From an uncultured Collinsella sp. (GTDB lineage Bacteria > Actinomycetota > Coriobacteriia > Coriobacteriales > Coriobacteriaceae), in NCBI GenBank assembly GCA_958403385.1, contig CATXXC010000003.1:1-64000 (forward strand): a DNA stretch of 64,000 bases, read 5' to 3'. How positions within the stretch are numbered: the first letter of the stretch is position 1; each line of letters begins with the position of its first letter. The notes under the pieces are model-generated. The model was not told the origin of the DNA, ran no database searches, and saw nothing but the letters and a program-made list of their open reading frames with translations. Shown here piece by piece: positions 9,863 through 18,497 of this stretch. A program made the position numbers and the translations under genes.

Positions 9863-11068
9863 ATGACCGCAACTGCACCCGCAGCACCCGCTAAGGTGTA
9901 CTTCACCAACCTGCGCACGCATGCTCGCGAGAGCCAGCTCGACAAGCTCAAGCGCCTCATCCGTCACGCCGGAATTGAGCAGATCGACTTTGAGAACAAG
10001 TTCGTCGCCATCAAGATTCACTTTGGCGAGCTGGGCAACCTGAGCTTTTTGCGCCCCAACTACGCCCGCGCCGTCGCGGACGTCGTGAAGGAGCTGGGCG
10101 GCAAGCCCTTCCTCACCGACTGCAATACGCTCTATGTCGGTAGCCGCAAAAACGCGCTCGAGCACATCGATACCGCCTACCAGAACGGCTTTACCCCGTA
10201 TGCTACGGGTTGCCAGATCATCATTGCCGACGGCCTCAAGGGCACCGACGAGGCGCTCGTCCCGGTCGTGGGCGGCGAGTACGTGCACGAGGCCAAGATC
10301 GGTCAGGCGCTCATGGATGCCGATATCGTGATCAGCCTCACCCACTTTAAGGGTCATGAGCAGGCCGGTTTTGGCGGCGCCATGAAGAACCTGGGCATGG
10401 GAGGCGGCAGCCGTGCCGGCAAGATGGAGCAGCATGCCGCCGGCAAGCCGAACGTCGCGGCCGAGCACTGCATTGGCTGCCGTGCCTGCGAAAAGATCTG
10501 CGCGCACAACGCTGTTTCGTTCAACGACACCCGCGAGCGCGAGCTTGCCAGCGGCGCTACTCGCACGGTGCACGTGGCCAGCATCGACCACGATCGCTGC
10601 GTGGGCTGCGGACGCTGCATTGCGGCATGCAACCAGGACTGCATCAAGCCCGGCTATGACGCCGCGGCCGACGTGCTCAACTGCAAGATCGCCGAGTACA
10701 CCAAGGCCGTCGTCGACGGGCGCCCGAGCTTCCACATTTCGCTCGCCATGGACATCAGCCCCAACTGCGACTGTCATCCCGAAAACGACACGCCCATCGT
10801 CAACGACATTGGCATGTTCGCGAGCTTCGACCCGGTCGCCATTGACCAGGCCTGCGCCGACGCCGTCATGGCGTCCGAGCCGCTGCCCAACACCGAGCTC
10901 ACCGACAGCGCGGCCAAGATGGAGCACAACCACGAGCATCTGGAGGGCGAGCAGGCCAAGGACCCCTTCTGCATCACGCATCCCGACACCGACTGGCGCG
11001 TGTGCATCGCGCATGCCGAGAAGATCGGCCTGGGCACGAGCAAGTACGAGCTTATCGAGGTCAAGTAG
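9863..11068 (+). CDS. DUF362 protein with two 4Fe-4S ferredoxin motifs
   Basis: A 401-residue iron-sulfur protein. The DUF362 domain spans most of the length (IHFGELGNLSFLRP, FLTDCNTLYVGSRK, THFKGHEQAGFGGAMKNLGMG). Inserted near residues 200-265 is a two-cluster ferredoxin segment, CIGCRACEKIC and CVGCGRCIAAC, each with a later cysteine partner. AGGGGA precedes the ATG. It is a single gene followed by a strong terminator. The family is thought to act in redox reactions, but no substrate can be named from sequence. Confidence 0.88.
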   Translation: MTATAPAAPAKVYFTNLRTHARESQLDKLKRLIRHAGIEQIDFENKFVAIKIHFGELGNLSFLRPNYARAVADVVKELGGKPFLTDCNTLYVGSRKNALEHIDTAYQNGFTPYATGCQIIIADGLKGTDEALVPVVGGEYVHEAKIGQALMDADIVISLTHFKGHEQAGFGGAMKNLGMGGGSRAGKMEQHAAGKPNVAAEHCIGCRACEKICAHNAVSFNDTRERELASGATRTVHVASIDHDRCVGCGRCIAACNQDCIKPGYDAAADVLNCKIAEYTKAVVDGRPSFHISLAMDISPNCDCHPENDTPIVNDIGMFASFDPVAIDQACADAVMASEPLPNTELTDSAAKMEHNHEHLEGEQAKDPFCITHPDTDWRVCIAHAEKIGLGTSKYELIEVK

Positions 11069-11115
11069 CGCCTAGCTATTGGACAAAATAAGCGCCTTTG
11101 TAGCGTAAGTTGAGC

Positions 11116-11155
11116 AAAAGCCGCCCGTGAGCACAGCGCCCACGGGCGGCTTTTT
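11116..11155 (+). terminator. Intrinsic terminator after the DUF362 gene
   Basis: AAAAGCCGCCCGTG (11116-11129) pairs with CACGGGCGGCTTTT, the T run ending at 11155, across an 11-nt loop. It lies 48 bp after the stop codon and, with its A and T runs, could also serve the convergent hydrolase gene. Confidence 0.85.
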
Positions 11156-11231
11156 GGAAGTGCGAGGAAAATCGAATAGCGCCGACCACAAACCGATTTT
11201 TGGCAACAAAACCCCAGACGTTGCTTTTTGC

Positions 11232-12197
11232 CTAAAAATACTCGTCGAGGAAGTCGTCGACCGTGTTCCAGTAGAGTTCGGGGTCGACCTGCGCGCTCTT
11301 GGCGTGGGTGGCGCCATGGACGGTGAGCTTTTGCTTGACCTTGCTGGCGCACGCGTCGTAGTTTTGGTCGAGCATGCTGTACGGCACAAAGGTGTCTTGG
11401 TCACCGTGGATAAACAGCATGGGAACCGTCGCGCGCTTGAGCTGTTCCACGCTGCTCGCCTTATGAAAGTCGTAGCCCGCGCGCACGTTGCACACCAAGT
11501 TTGCTACATCGAGCAAGGGAAAGCTGGGCAGGCCGAACACGTCCTTGAGCTGCAGAGAAAACTCGTCCCAAACACTCGTATAACCGCAGTCCTCGATAAT
11601 GCATTTCACGTTTGCGGGCAGAGATTCCCCCGCGACGTTCATGGCGGTCGCCGCGCCCATGGATTCGCCAAAGACCAGGATGCGCGCCTTGGGGTCAGCC
11701 TGAACGATTCGCTCGATCCATGCGACGATGTCGAGGCGTTCGGGCCAGCCCATGCCGATATAGTCGCCGCCGGAGCGCTCGTGGGCGCGGGCGGCGGGTG
11801 CGAGTACGTTCATGCCGCGGTCGTGGAATCGCTTGACGTATCGGGCCATACCGATGGGCTCGTTGGTATATCCATGCAGGCAGACGGCGTAGTCGTGTGC
11901 GCTCTCCGACGCAGCAAAATACCAGGCGGCAAGCTCGGTCCCATCGTCCGCGGTGAGGCTGCTGCTCTCGCGGTTCTCCTTAAACCACGCCCGCGCCTCG
12001 GTATCCTCGGCATCCGGCTGCTCACCTTCTTTGTCGTTCTTGCTATCCTGCATCATCTTCATGGTGTATGGCGCGCGGGGATTCAGCGCGAAGTCAAACA
12101 GAAAGTTGCCGGCAAATCCGAGCAGCGCAACGACAACCACTAGTGCAACGATGCCGGCTATCTTGAGCTTTCGATGGGAACGTGCGTTTTGAGCCAT
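11232..12197 (-). CDS. Membrane-anchored alpha/beta hydrolase
   Basis: A 321-residue serine hydrolase. Residues 12-33 form a single hydrophobic anchor, so the catalytic domain is probably outside the membrane. Visible are the oxyanion-hole region CLHGYTNEP, nucleophile elbow GESMG, acid region HGDQDTFVP, and the final histidine in HGATHAKS. This pattern fits the YqkD/BAAT-like extracellular hydrolases. The substrate is unknown. The gene stands alone between a convergent and a divergent neighbour. Upstream (12198-12260) short CATCAAC/GTTGATG inverted words could be an operator. Confidence 0.88.
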   Translation of the reverse strand: MAQNARSHRKLKIAGIVALVVVVALLGFAGNFLFDFALNPRAPYTMKMMQDSKNDKEGEQPDAEDTEARAWFKENRESSSLTADDGTELAAWYFAASESAHDYAVCLHGYTNEPIGMARYVKRFHDRGMNVLAPAARAHERSGGDYIGMGWPERLDIVAWIERIVQADPKARILVFGESMGAATAMNVAGESLPANVKCIIEDCGYTSVWDEFSLQLKDVFGLPSFPLLDVANLVCNVRAGYDFHKASSVEQLKRATVPMLFIHGDQDTFVPYSMLDQNYDACASKVKQKLTVHGATHAKSAQVDPELYWNTVDDFLDEYF

Positions 12198-12383
12198 GCG
12201 GTATTCTCCTATAAGATGTTAATACATCAACATTTAATGCAAGCGCATTATGGACGTTCGCCGTTGATGCGTCAACAGGCAAAGAATGGGTAAACAAAGG
12301 GTCACGTATGGTGCAAATTTCGCACGTACCTAGACGCTTTGATATAGTGTTGAGAACTCTTTACGTTGGAGGATGTAACCGGC

Positions 12384-13067
12384 ATGTCCGATTCGAGCGA
12401 CAGTTCTAAGCCGCGACCCAAGACCGCGGTCGTTCCACACTACACAGTGGGCGAGGAGATCATGAACTCCGTCACCCATGGTGTCGGCTGCCTGCTGGGT
12501 ATCGCGGGCCTGGTGCTCCTGATCGTATTCGCCGCCCTGCGCGGCGGAGGCCCGGCCCATATGGCCGCGGCGATTGTCTATGGCGTCAGCATTATCCTCG
12601 AATACCTAGCCTCCACGCTCTACCACGCGATTCAGCCCGCGCGCGCCAAGCGCGTGTTTCGCATCATCGACCACAGCTGCATCTACCTGCTCATAGCCGG
12701 CAGCTATACGCCGTTTTGCCTCATCACGCTCGCAAACGACGGCGGCGCTGTGCTGTTCTTTGCCGTATGGGCCATCGCCATCATCGGCATCGCCCTCGAG
12801 TGCTTCCTACGCGAGCGCCAGCCGCATTGGGTAAGCGGCCTGGTCTACCTGCTGATGGGCTGGCTCGTTGTCTTTAAGCTGCCCGAACTTGTTGCGCTGC
12901 TCAATCCCGTGGCACTTGCCCTGCTCGCCGTCGGCGGCGTGTGCTACACCGCGGGCGTGCCGTTCTATATCGCCAAAAACGTGCGCTATCTGCACAGCGT
13001 GTTTCACCTGTGGGTGCTCGCCGGCAGCATCTTCCAGTTCATGGCGGTGATCCTCTTCGTAATCTAG
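12384..13067 (+). CDS. Hemolysin III family membrane protein (YqfA type)
   Basis: A 227-residue seven-helix protein of the HlyIII/PAQR superfamily. Conserved family features are NSVTHGVG near the N-terminus, STLYHA, IDHSCIYLLIAGSYTP, and FHLWVLAGSIFQF at the C-terminus; the histidines and Asp are the putative metal ligands. ATG 12384 is preceded by GGAGG at about 11 bases. TATAGT at 12343-12348 is a possible -10 element. Despite the name, the cellular role is not established; the eukaryotic relatives are receptors or ceramidases. Confidence 0.9.
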   Translation: MSDSSDSSKPRPKTAVVPHYTVGEEIMNSVTHGVGCLLGIAGLVLLIVFAALRGGGPAHMAAAIVYGVSIILEYLASTLYHAIQPARAKRVFRIIDHSCIYLLIAGSYTPFCLITLANDGGAVLFFAVWAIAIIGIALECFLRERQPHWVSGLVYLLMGWLVVFKLPELVALLNPVALALLAVGGVCYTAGVPFYIAKNVRYLHSVFHLWVLAGSIFQFMAVILFVI

Positions 13068-13177
13068 CGACCATGCCTGCGCGCCCGCGTTCTCGTTTGG
13101 GCGCCGGTGCAATTGCCGTATCCGCCATCAACGTTTTAACCTGACGTCCCGAATCTTGGAGGTTCGAGAAACTCCCG

Positions 13178-14551
13178 ATGGACATAACCATCTCCCTTAT
13201 CACCACCCTCGTTTTGACCCTCATCAACGGCTACTTCTCTATGTCCGAGATGGCGCTCACCACGGCCAAGCGCGCCGTGTTGGAGCACGAGGCCGAGGAA
13301 GGCGACAAGCGCGCCGAGCGTGCCATTAAGCTGGCTGCCGACTCCGACCAGCTGCTCGCCACCATCCAGGTCGCCATCACGCTCGTGGGCTTCGCCTCGT
13401 CCGCCGTCGCCTCGACGAGTCTGTCCGACCCGCTCGCCACGTGGCTCATGAGCTTTGGCATCGCGCCGCTCTCCGCCATCGCGCGCGGCCTGGCGCCGGT
13501 CATCATCACCGTCGCGGTCGCCTTCGTGTCCATCGTGATCGGCGAGCTTGTGCCCAAGCGCATCGGCCTGGCCAACGCCGAAGGCGTGTCCAAGCAGGTC
13601 GTGGGGCCGTTGTCGTTTTTCCAAAAGATCGCTCGTCCGCTCGTGTGGCTGACCGGCGCTTGCTCCGATGGCCTGGCCCGCATCCTGCGCATCAAGAGTG
13701 CCGACGACCGTCAGAACGTCTCGGAAGAAGAGATCAAGTACATGGTCTCGGAGCAGGACGACCTGCTCGACGAGGAAAAGCGCATGATCCACGAGATCTT
13801 CGACCTGGGCGACACCGTTGCCCGCGAGGTCATGGTGCCGCGCGTGGACACCACCATGTGCGAGGACGACGAGACGGTCGCCGACGTGCTGTCCACCATG
13901 CGCCAGACCGGCTTCAGCCGCATCCCCGTCTATCACGAGGATCCCGACAACGTCGCCGGCATTGCGCACATCAAGGACCTGATCCAACCCGCGCTCGACG
14001 GCAAGGGTGACCAGCCCATCGCCGGCTTTTTGCGCGACGCCACCTTTGTGCCCGACACCAAGGACATCCTGCCGCTACTGTCCGAGATGCAGACCTCGCA
14101 CGACCAGATCGTGGTGGTCGTGGACGAGTACGGCGGCACGGCCGGCATTATCACCATCGAGGATATCGTCGAGGAGATCGTCGGCGAGATCGAGGACGAG
14201 TTCGACCCCGACAACAAGTATCTCACGCGCCTTTCGCGCCGCGAGTGGCTCGTTGATGGGCGTTTTTCGTGCGATGACGCGATTGAGCTTGGTTGGCCGC
14301 TCGAGGAAAGCGATGATTATGAGACCATCGCCGGCTGGATTTTGGAGCTTTGCGACTCGGTGCCCGACATCGGAGAGGTGTTTGAGGTCGCGGGGTACAA
14401 GTTTAAAGTGCAGTCGATGCGTGGCCAGCGCATCTCGCTCATTCGCGTGATCGCTCCGGCCGAAACCGATAAGAAGGATTCCGAGTCTTCGGTAGACGAG
14501 CCGACGACGTCGGGTGCGGGTTCCGCGAATCCGCACGACGGCGACGAGTAG
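13178..14551 (+). CDS. CNNM/CorC family transporter (hemolysin C-like)
   Basis: A 457-residue protein with the domain order DUF21 (three or four helices, residues 1-180, including FSMSEMALTTAKRA), a CBS pair (about 205-325; MVPRVDTTM, VVVDEYGGTAGIITIED) and a C-terminal CorC_HlyC domain (about 340-430). CNNM-type proteins are linked to Mg2+ or Co2+ export. TTGGAGG lies 14 bases before the ATG. The next gene follows after 24 bases, so co-transcription is likely. The C-terminal 25 residues are a charged tail. Confidence 0.92.
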   Translation: MDITISLITTLVLTLINGYFSMSEMALTTAKRAVLEHEAEEGDKRAERAIKLAADSDQLLATIQVAITLVGFASSAVASTSLSDPLATWLMSFGIAPLSAIARGLAPVIITVAVAFVSIVIGELVPKRIGLANAEGVSKQVVGPLSFFQKIARPLVWLTGACSDGLARILRIKSADDRQNVSEEEIKYMVSEQDDLLDEEKRMIHEIFDLGDTVAREVMVPRVDTTMCEDDETVADVLSTMRQTGFSRIPVYHEDPDNVAGIAHIKDLIQPALDGKGDQPIAGFLRDATFVPDTKDILPLLSEMQTSHDQIVVVVDEYGGTAGIITIEDIVEEIVGEIEDEFDPDNKYLTRLSRREWLVDGRFSCDDAIELGWPLEESDDYETIAGWILELCDSVPDIGEVFEVAGYKFKVQSMRGQRISLIRVIAPAETDKKDSESSVDEPTTSGAGSANPHDGDE

Positions 14552-14575
14552 GACAAGGAAGAGTAGGGGAGAGTT

Positions 14576-15409
14576 ATGGCAGGCCTGTTCAACATCCTTA
14601 AGGTCACCGTCAGTGAGGACAAGATCTGCGCGCATGTGCTGGTGAACCCCGGCATGTCGCTCATGACCTCGGAGGACATCGAGGCCACGGCGCGCGTGTA
14701 CTACCTGGTGCCCGCGATTGCCAAGCACCTGTGCCTGGGCGATTCCGGCCGCGAGTTCCAAGACTGCATGGGCCAGACCGAGCTCTGCCACCTGTTGGAG
14801 CACGTGACGGTTGAGCTCATGAACGAGACCGGTCTTGCCGGTAGCATCTCGTGCGGCCGCACCCGCGTAAGCGAACACGATGAGCGTGTCTTTGAGGTTG
14901 AGCTTTCGTGCCCCGACGACGCACTGGCCATCGGCGCGCTGTCTTCGGCCACCTTTATGATGGATTGGGCCTATCTGCACGCCGACCAGCCTACCCCCGA
15001 CGTGGAAGGCACGGTCGCGGGCCTGCGCAACCTGGTGCTGGGCATGCGCGCCGAGGCCGAGGGCAAGGATCCTCACGAGGCCGTCGCCGCTGCGAACGGC
15101 GAAGATGCTGCCGAGGACGAGGGCGCTGACGAGGGCGATGTGCCGGTCGACCCCGAGCCCGCTGCCGATGTGACCGCCGAGCCCGTTCCCACCGAGCCCC
15201 AGGGCGTCCCCAACTTTGACGACGAGCCCCAGGTGGCGATCGATACCGAGGGCGCGGTTGCCGAGAACCACGAGGCTTCCGCGGCTGTCTTTGGCGGCGC
15301 GGCGACGGTTCCGGCAGGACCTGCGCATGAGGGCGGCCTGCCGCTCGTGGACGGCGCCGGCGAGGACCCGGGTGCCACAGTGGCCATGCCGGCTATGCCT
15401 CAGGAGTAG
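14576..15409 (+). CDS. Uncharacterised protein with acidic C-terminal tail
   Basis: A 277-residue soluble protein. Residues 1 to about 165 are conserved-looking and folded. The segment TELCHLLEHVTVELMNETG (residues about 65-83) resembles the HxxEHVxxEL pattern in the N-terminal domain of cyanophycin synthetases, but no ATP-grasp or ligase domain follows. Residues about 165-277 are rich in Glu, Asp, Ala and Pro and are probably disordered. It follows the CNNM gene closely. No function is assigned; the cyanophycin-synthetase resemblance is a weak recollection of motif, not an alignment. Confidence 0.6.
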   Translation: MAGLFNILKVTVSEDKICAHVLVNPGMSLMTSEDIEATARVYYLVPAIAKHLCLGDSGREFQDCMGQTELCHLLEHVTVELMNETGLAGSISCGRTRVSEHDERVFEVELSCPDDALAIGALSSATFMMDWAYLHADQPTPDVEGTVAGLRNLVLGMRAEAEGKDPHEAVAAANGEDAAEDEGADEGDVPVDPEPAADVTAEPVPTEPQGVPNFDDEPQVAIDTEGAVAENHEASAAVFGGAATVPAGPAHEGGLPLVDGAGEDPGATVAMPAMPQE

Positions 15410-15488
15410 GCCTACTCGTTTATCACCATCACGTACCTGCGCTTTTGCCGTACGCAGATGAGCGGAGCGGCAAGTGATGCGCTGCGGG

Positions 15489-15494
15489 TATAAT
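15489..15494 (+). promoter_or_regulatory. -10 promoter element (TATAAT) before the YtxH-like gene
   Basis: A perfect TATAAT lies 52 bases before the start at 15546, in an otherwise GC-rich gap. No good -35 hexamer is visible at 17 bases upstream, so it may depend on an activator or an alternative context. Confidence 0.55.
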
Positions 15495-15545
15495 GGACAG
15501 CATTCAAACGGTGGGCACCGACGTGCCCGCAGGAGAGGAATGATC

Positions 15546-15935
15546 ATGGGTAAGACTTTCAGCTTTGTCTCCGGCGCACTTTTTGGTGCCGCTGCCGGCG
15601 CTATTATCGGCGTTGCTCTGGCCCCGCGCTCGGGCGCCGAGACCCGCGCCATGGCTGCCGATATCGCCAACGACGCCTGGGACAATATGCGCGACACCTA
15701 CGAGCACGGCGCCGAGGAGGCCCGTGCTGCGGTGAATGACTTTGGCCCGATGGTCGACGCCAAGACCGACGACCTGCGCGCCAAGGTCGACCTGGCCCGC
15801 GAGCGCATGGACCAGCTGCGCGAGCAGCTCAACGACGCCATTTCGGGCGGCAACGTGACGCCTGCCGCCGACGTCGTGGTCGAGAACGCCGTCGAGGCTG
15901 ATACCGAGGCTGCGGAGCCCTCGACCGAGGCATAA
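15546..15935 (+). CDS. YtxH-like small membrane protein
   Basis: A 129-residue protein: one glycine/alanine-rich hydrophobic helix (FVSGALFGAAAGAIIGVALAP, residues about 5-25), then APRSGAETR typical of YtxH/gas-vesicle-like stress proteins, then an amphipathic helical region (residues 40-100) and an acidic tail. ATG 15546 has AGGAGAGG at a proper distance; the ATG six bases upstream is too close to that site. The stop overlaps the next start (TAATG). Proteins of this type associate with the membrane under stress; the exact role is unknown. Confidence 0.78.
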   Translation: MGKTFSFVSGALFGAAAGAIIGVALAPRSGAETRAMAADIANDAWDNMRDTYEHGAEEARAAVNDFGPMVDAKTDDLRAKVDLARERMDQLREQLNDAISGGNVTPAADVVVENAVEADTEAAEPSTEA

Positions 15936-16690
15936 TGCGCGCTGGGGATTTTGTCGGCGCCAAGATCTATCGCAAGCCTACCGAGGACAAGCGCACCAAA
16001 AAGGACGGCACGCCGCGCAGCCCTAAAAAGCTCGGAAAGATTCACTTTCCGGTCTTTACCCCGGGCGGTACGCGCGTGGTCGGCTTTATGGTCCGCCAGT
16101 CCGATATCGCGGGCATGATCGAGCGTCCCGACCGATTCGTGGCGCTCGACGCCATTGGTGTCTACGAGGGCGCCATTGCGGTTGATGACGTCAAGGACAC
16201 GTACGATGCCGCCGCCGCCAAGCGCCTCGACATCAACCTGGACGATTGCATCATCTGGGTCGGTATGGACGTGCGCACGGAATCGGGCGACGTCGTGGGC
16301 TATTGCTCGGATGTTGAGTTCAAGCCACGCTCGGGCATCGTGCAGGCATTCTATGTGACCGCCGGTGCTGCTTCGAGTGTTTTGGTTGGTGACACGCAGG
16401 TGCCGCCGACGATGCTGCGCGGCTACGAGAACGGCGCGATGGTCGTCTCGGACGAGGTCAAGTCGCTCGGGTATTCGGGCGGTGCGGCTGCCAAGGCCGC
16501 CGAGGCCAGCGTCGTGGTGGGCGACAAGGTCAAAAAGGGCGCCAAGGTGCTCGACGACAAGGGATCGGTTGCCGTGGACAAGGGCAGTCGCGCACTGGGC
16601 AAGCAGCTCGGCAAGACGCGCGGCATGTTCAAGGCCTTTAAGGACGAATACCAAAAGGCGAGCGGAGGCTCGTCAAAAGCTACAAAATAG
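15935..16690 (+). CDS. PRC-barrel domain protein
   Basis: A 251-residue soluble protein, translationally coupled to the YtxH-like gene through TAATG. Two PRC-barrel-like segments are visible: residues about 35-85 (TPGGTRVVGFMVRQSDI) and about 105-160 (ESGDVVGYCSDVEFKPRSGIV). The C-terminal 80 residues are alanine/lysine-rich and helical. A PRC barrel also begins the MgtE_N protein at 18498. PRC barrels mediate contacts with RNA or with membrane complexes; no specific role can be given. Confidence 0.72.
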   Translation: MRAGDFVGAKIYRKPTEDKRTKKDGTPRSPKKLGKIHFPVFTPGGTRVVGFMVRQSDIAGMIERPDRFVALDAIGVYEGAIAVDDVKDTYDAAAAKRLDINLDDCIIWVGMDVRTESGDVVGYCSDVEFKPRSGIVQAFYVTAGAASSVLVGDTQVPPTMLRGYENGAMVVSDEVKSLGYSGGAAAKAAEASVVVGDKVKKGAKVLDDKGSVAVDKGSRALGKQLGKTRGMFKAFKDEYQKASGGSSKATK

Positions 16691-16712
16691 CGACGTACCA
16701 AATAATGGGAGG

Positions 16713-16742
16713 CAAGCCGGAGACCTGTTGCTCCGGCTTGCT
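16713..16742. other. Hairpin without T run between the PRC-barrel and deacetylase-like genes
   Basis: GCAAGCCGGAG pairs with CTCCGGCTTGC across an eight-base loop. No T tract follows, and it lies 20 bases before the next start codon, so it may be an mRNA structure rather than a terminator. Confidence 0.5.
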
Positions 16743-16762
16743 GTGTTTATGGGGGAGGGCAC

Positions 16763-18169
16763 ATGCGCCAAAACGGATCCAACTTAAACGGGCGTTCGGG
16801 TGCGCGTCCGACGGCGCGCCGCGACCTGGGGCAGCTGCCTAGCGGTCAGCGCAAGCGTCACCGTAAGCCCGGCGCGATGTATCTCAACCATAGCCGCGGC
16901 TTTAGCGATCGCAGCGCGCGCATCGGCAACAGCCGCACACCCCGTCGTTCGTCTCGCCTGCCCTATGCGCTCATCGCCGTGGGTTGCGCGCTCGTGCTGT
17001 TTATCGCTGCCGTCGTGGGCTACGTCAACCGCAGCGTGGACGTGGAGCTCAACGGCCAGAAGACCGCGGTGCGCGTGGGCTCTACGCTGCAGAATCTCAT
17101 CGACGAACAGGATTTGACTGACACCTACGACGCAGGCGACCTGCTGGCCGTCGATGACAGTGTGCTCAAGCGCCATGGGGGCGAAAAGCTGTCGGTGAAG
17201 GTCGACGGCAAGCGCGTGAAGCAGGGCAAATGGGATAGCCGCGAACTCGAGGGTGGCGAGAAGGTGACGGTCAAGGATGGCCGTAACACCTACGAGAAAC
17301 ACGAGGTCCAGGCCACGACTATCGAGCCAAAGCTTAAGGTCGAGGGCACGGGTGCCATTGAGTATGTCAAAACCTGGGGCGTTCAGGGCCGCTCCGAGGT
17401 ATGGGTCGGCGAGCAGTCGGGCAAGACGCAGGACCGCGGCGAGGTCGTGCCCGCCACCGACTGCGTGGTCGAGTGCGCAAGCGTAGCGCCCAAGGGCAAC
17501 GAAAAGTACGTGGCCCTGACATTTGACGAGGGTCCGAGCGGCGCGACCAAGCAGATCTTGCAGGTGCTCAAGGAAAAGGGCGTCACGGCGACGTTCTTCC
17601 TTTCGGGCGATGCCGCGGAAGCCTCGCCCGCTACTGCCAAAGCGATTGTCGATGCCGGGTGCGAGATTGGTTCCAACAGCTACAGCGATGATTCTCTCAA
17701 GGGCGAGGATCGCGAGACGGTGCGCAAGCAGATCACGAAGGGCACCGAGTCGATTAAGTCGGCGACCGGCGTCGAGACGATGCTGCTGCGTGCCCCCTAC
17801 GCCGCGTTTGACGAGCAAAACTGGATTGACTCGATGGACCTGGTGTCCGCCGTGGTTTCGTGGAATATCGATTCGGGCGACTGGCTACTCAACGGTGCCG
17901 ACGAGCAGGTCTCGACGGTGCTCGATTCGGTGACGCCGGGCAATATCGTGCTGCTCACCGATAGAGACGAATGCGCCGAGCAGACGCTCGAGGCGCTGCC
18001 GCAGATTATCGACGGCCTCATCGCCGACGGCTACAAGATCGTGACGCTCAGCGACCTGGTCAAGACGGACACGTCGCTGAGCAAAAAGCTCACCTCGCTG
18101 ACGAAGGCCACCATGCCCAAGGACGCTGTGCTCCCCCAACTTGCCGAGGACAATGACACCACAGAGTAG
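16763..18169 (+). CDS. Polysaccharide-deacetylase-like protein with degenerate active site
   Basis: A 468-residue protein: basic N-terminus, one membrane anchor (about 67-88), DUF348-like ubiquitin-fold region (about 91-185), and a C-terminal NodB-type domain (about 246-440). The usual five NodB motifs are altered. TFDDGPS is TFDEGPS (253-259). The metal-binding H-x3-H region reads SNSYSDDSL (304-312), without either histidine. RxPYG is RAPYA (343-347). The LLHD-type motif is VLLTD (396-400), with Thr for His. Deacetylase chemistry is therefore doubtful; a cell-wall binding or structural role is more likely. Confidence 0.82.
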   Translation: MRQNGSNLNGRSGARPTARRDLGQLPSGQRKRHRKPGAMYLNHSRGFSDRSARIGNSRTPRRSSRLPYALIAVGCALVLFIAAVVGYVNRSVDVELNGQKTAVRVGSTLQNLIDEQDLTDTYDAGDLLAVDDSVLKRHGGEKLSVKVDGKRVKQGKWDSRELEGGEKVTVKDGRNTYEKHEVQATTIEPKLKVEGTGAIEYVKTWGVQGRSEVWVGEQSGKTQDRGEVVPATDCVVECASVAPKGNEKYVALTFDEGPSGATKQILQVLKEKGVTATFFLSGDAAEASPATAKAIVDAGCEIGSNSYSDDSLKGEDRETVRKQITKGTESIKSATGVETMLLRAPYAAFDEQNWIDSMDLVSAVVSWNIDSGDWLLNGADEQVSTVLDSVTPGNIVLLTDRDECAEQTLEALPQIIDGLIADGYKIVTLSDLVKTDTSLSKKLTSLTKATMPKDAVLPQLAEDNDTTE

Positions 18170-18177
18170 TTATTGGG

Positions 18178-18206
18178 TAGTCATTTAAGAACGTCCCCAA
18201 TGGCTA
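18178..18206. repeat. GGGGAC hairpin repeat, single unit
   Basis: TAGTCATT (18178-18185) pairs with AATGGCTA (18199-18206), with one G-T wobble, around a GTCCCC core. It begins nine bases after the stop codon of the deacetylase-like gene. Confidence 0.7.
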
Positions 18207-18283
18207 TGTCACGGATACGTCAGCGTTTGGTATGCCTGCAATGTGCAGCGCATAAATTCGATGCCGCAGGGCGATGCTGATGC

Positions 18284-18497
18284 TATAGTTACTGCGGTTA
18301 ATGAGGGTCAAGAGAAAGGTTACAGGTGAAATCCAAACCTCGACCATACAGTCGATGACCCCATGCAGGTGCTTTTTGCGCATGCACGGGGTGTAAGCGT
18401 CGAGCGGCGTGCCGCCCGCGCATGCGTATACATATCCAGAAGCCCCCGGACGTCGCACATGCGGCCGCGTTCGGAGGAATAATGATGGGGAGCACCA
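18284..18497 (+). promoter_or_regulatory. Long structured leader of the MgtE_N/NRMT-like operon
   Basis: TGCTATAGT (TATAGT at 18284-18289) is an extended -10 candidate, giving a transcript start near 18296. An ATG at 18301 opens a 31-codon frame (to TAA at 18394-18396) that would be nearly leaderless. A second frame, ATG 18482 to TGA 18514 (ten codons, MMGSTIELSE), has a consensus GGAGG and overlaps the TTG start of the main gene in another frame. Hairpins are visible, such as CCCCATGCA paired with TGCACGGGG around 18359-18391. I did not recognise a known metal riboswitch consensus. Confidence 0.4.

Noticed and set aside
16713..16742. Terminator before the deacetylase-like gene.
   Set aside because: The hairpin has no T run and lies close to the start codon, so it is listed only as a structure.
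18296..18497. Possible yybP-ykoY or M-box riboswitch before the MgtE_N gene.
   Set aside because: Hairpins are present but no consensus core of either class was recognised.
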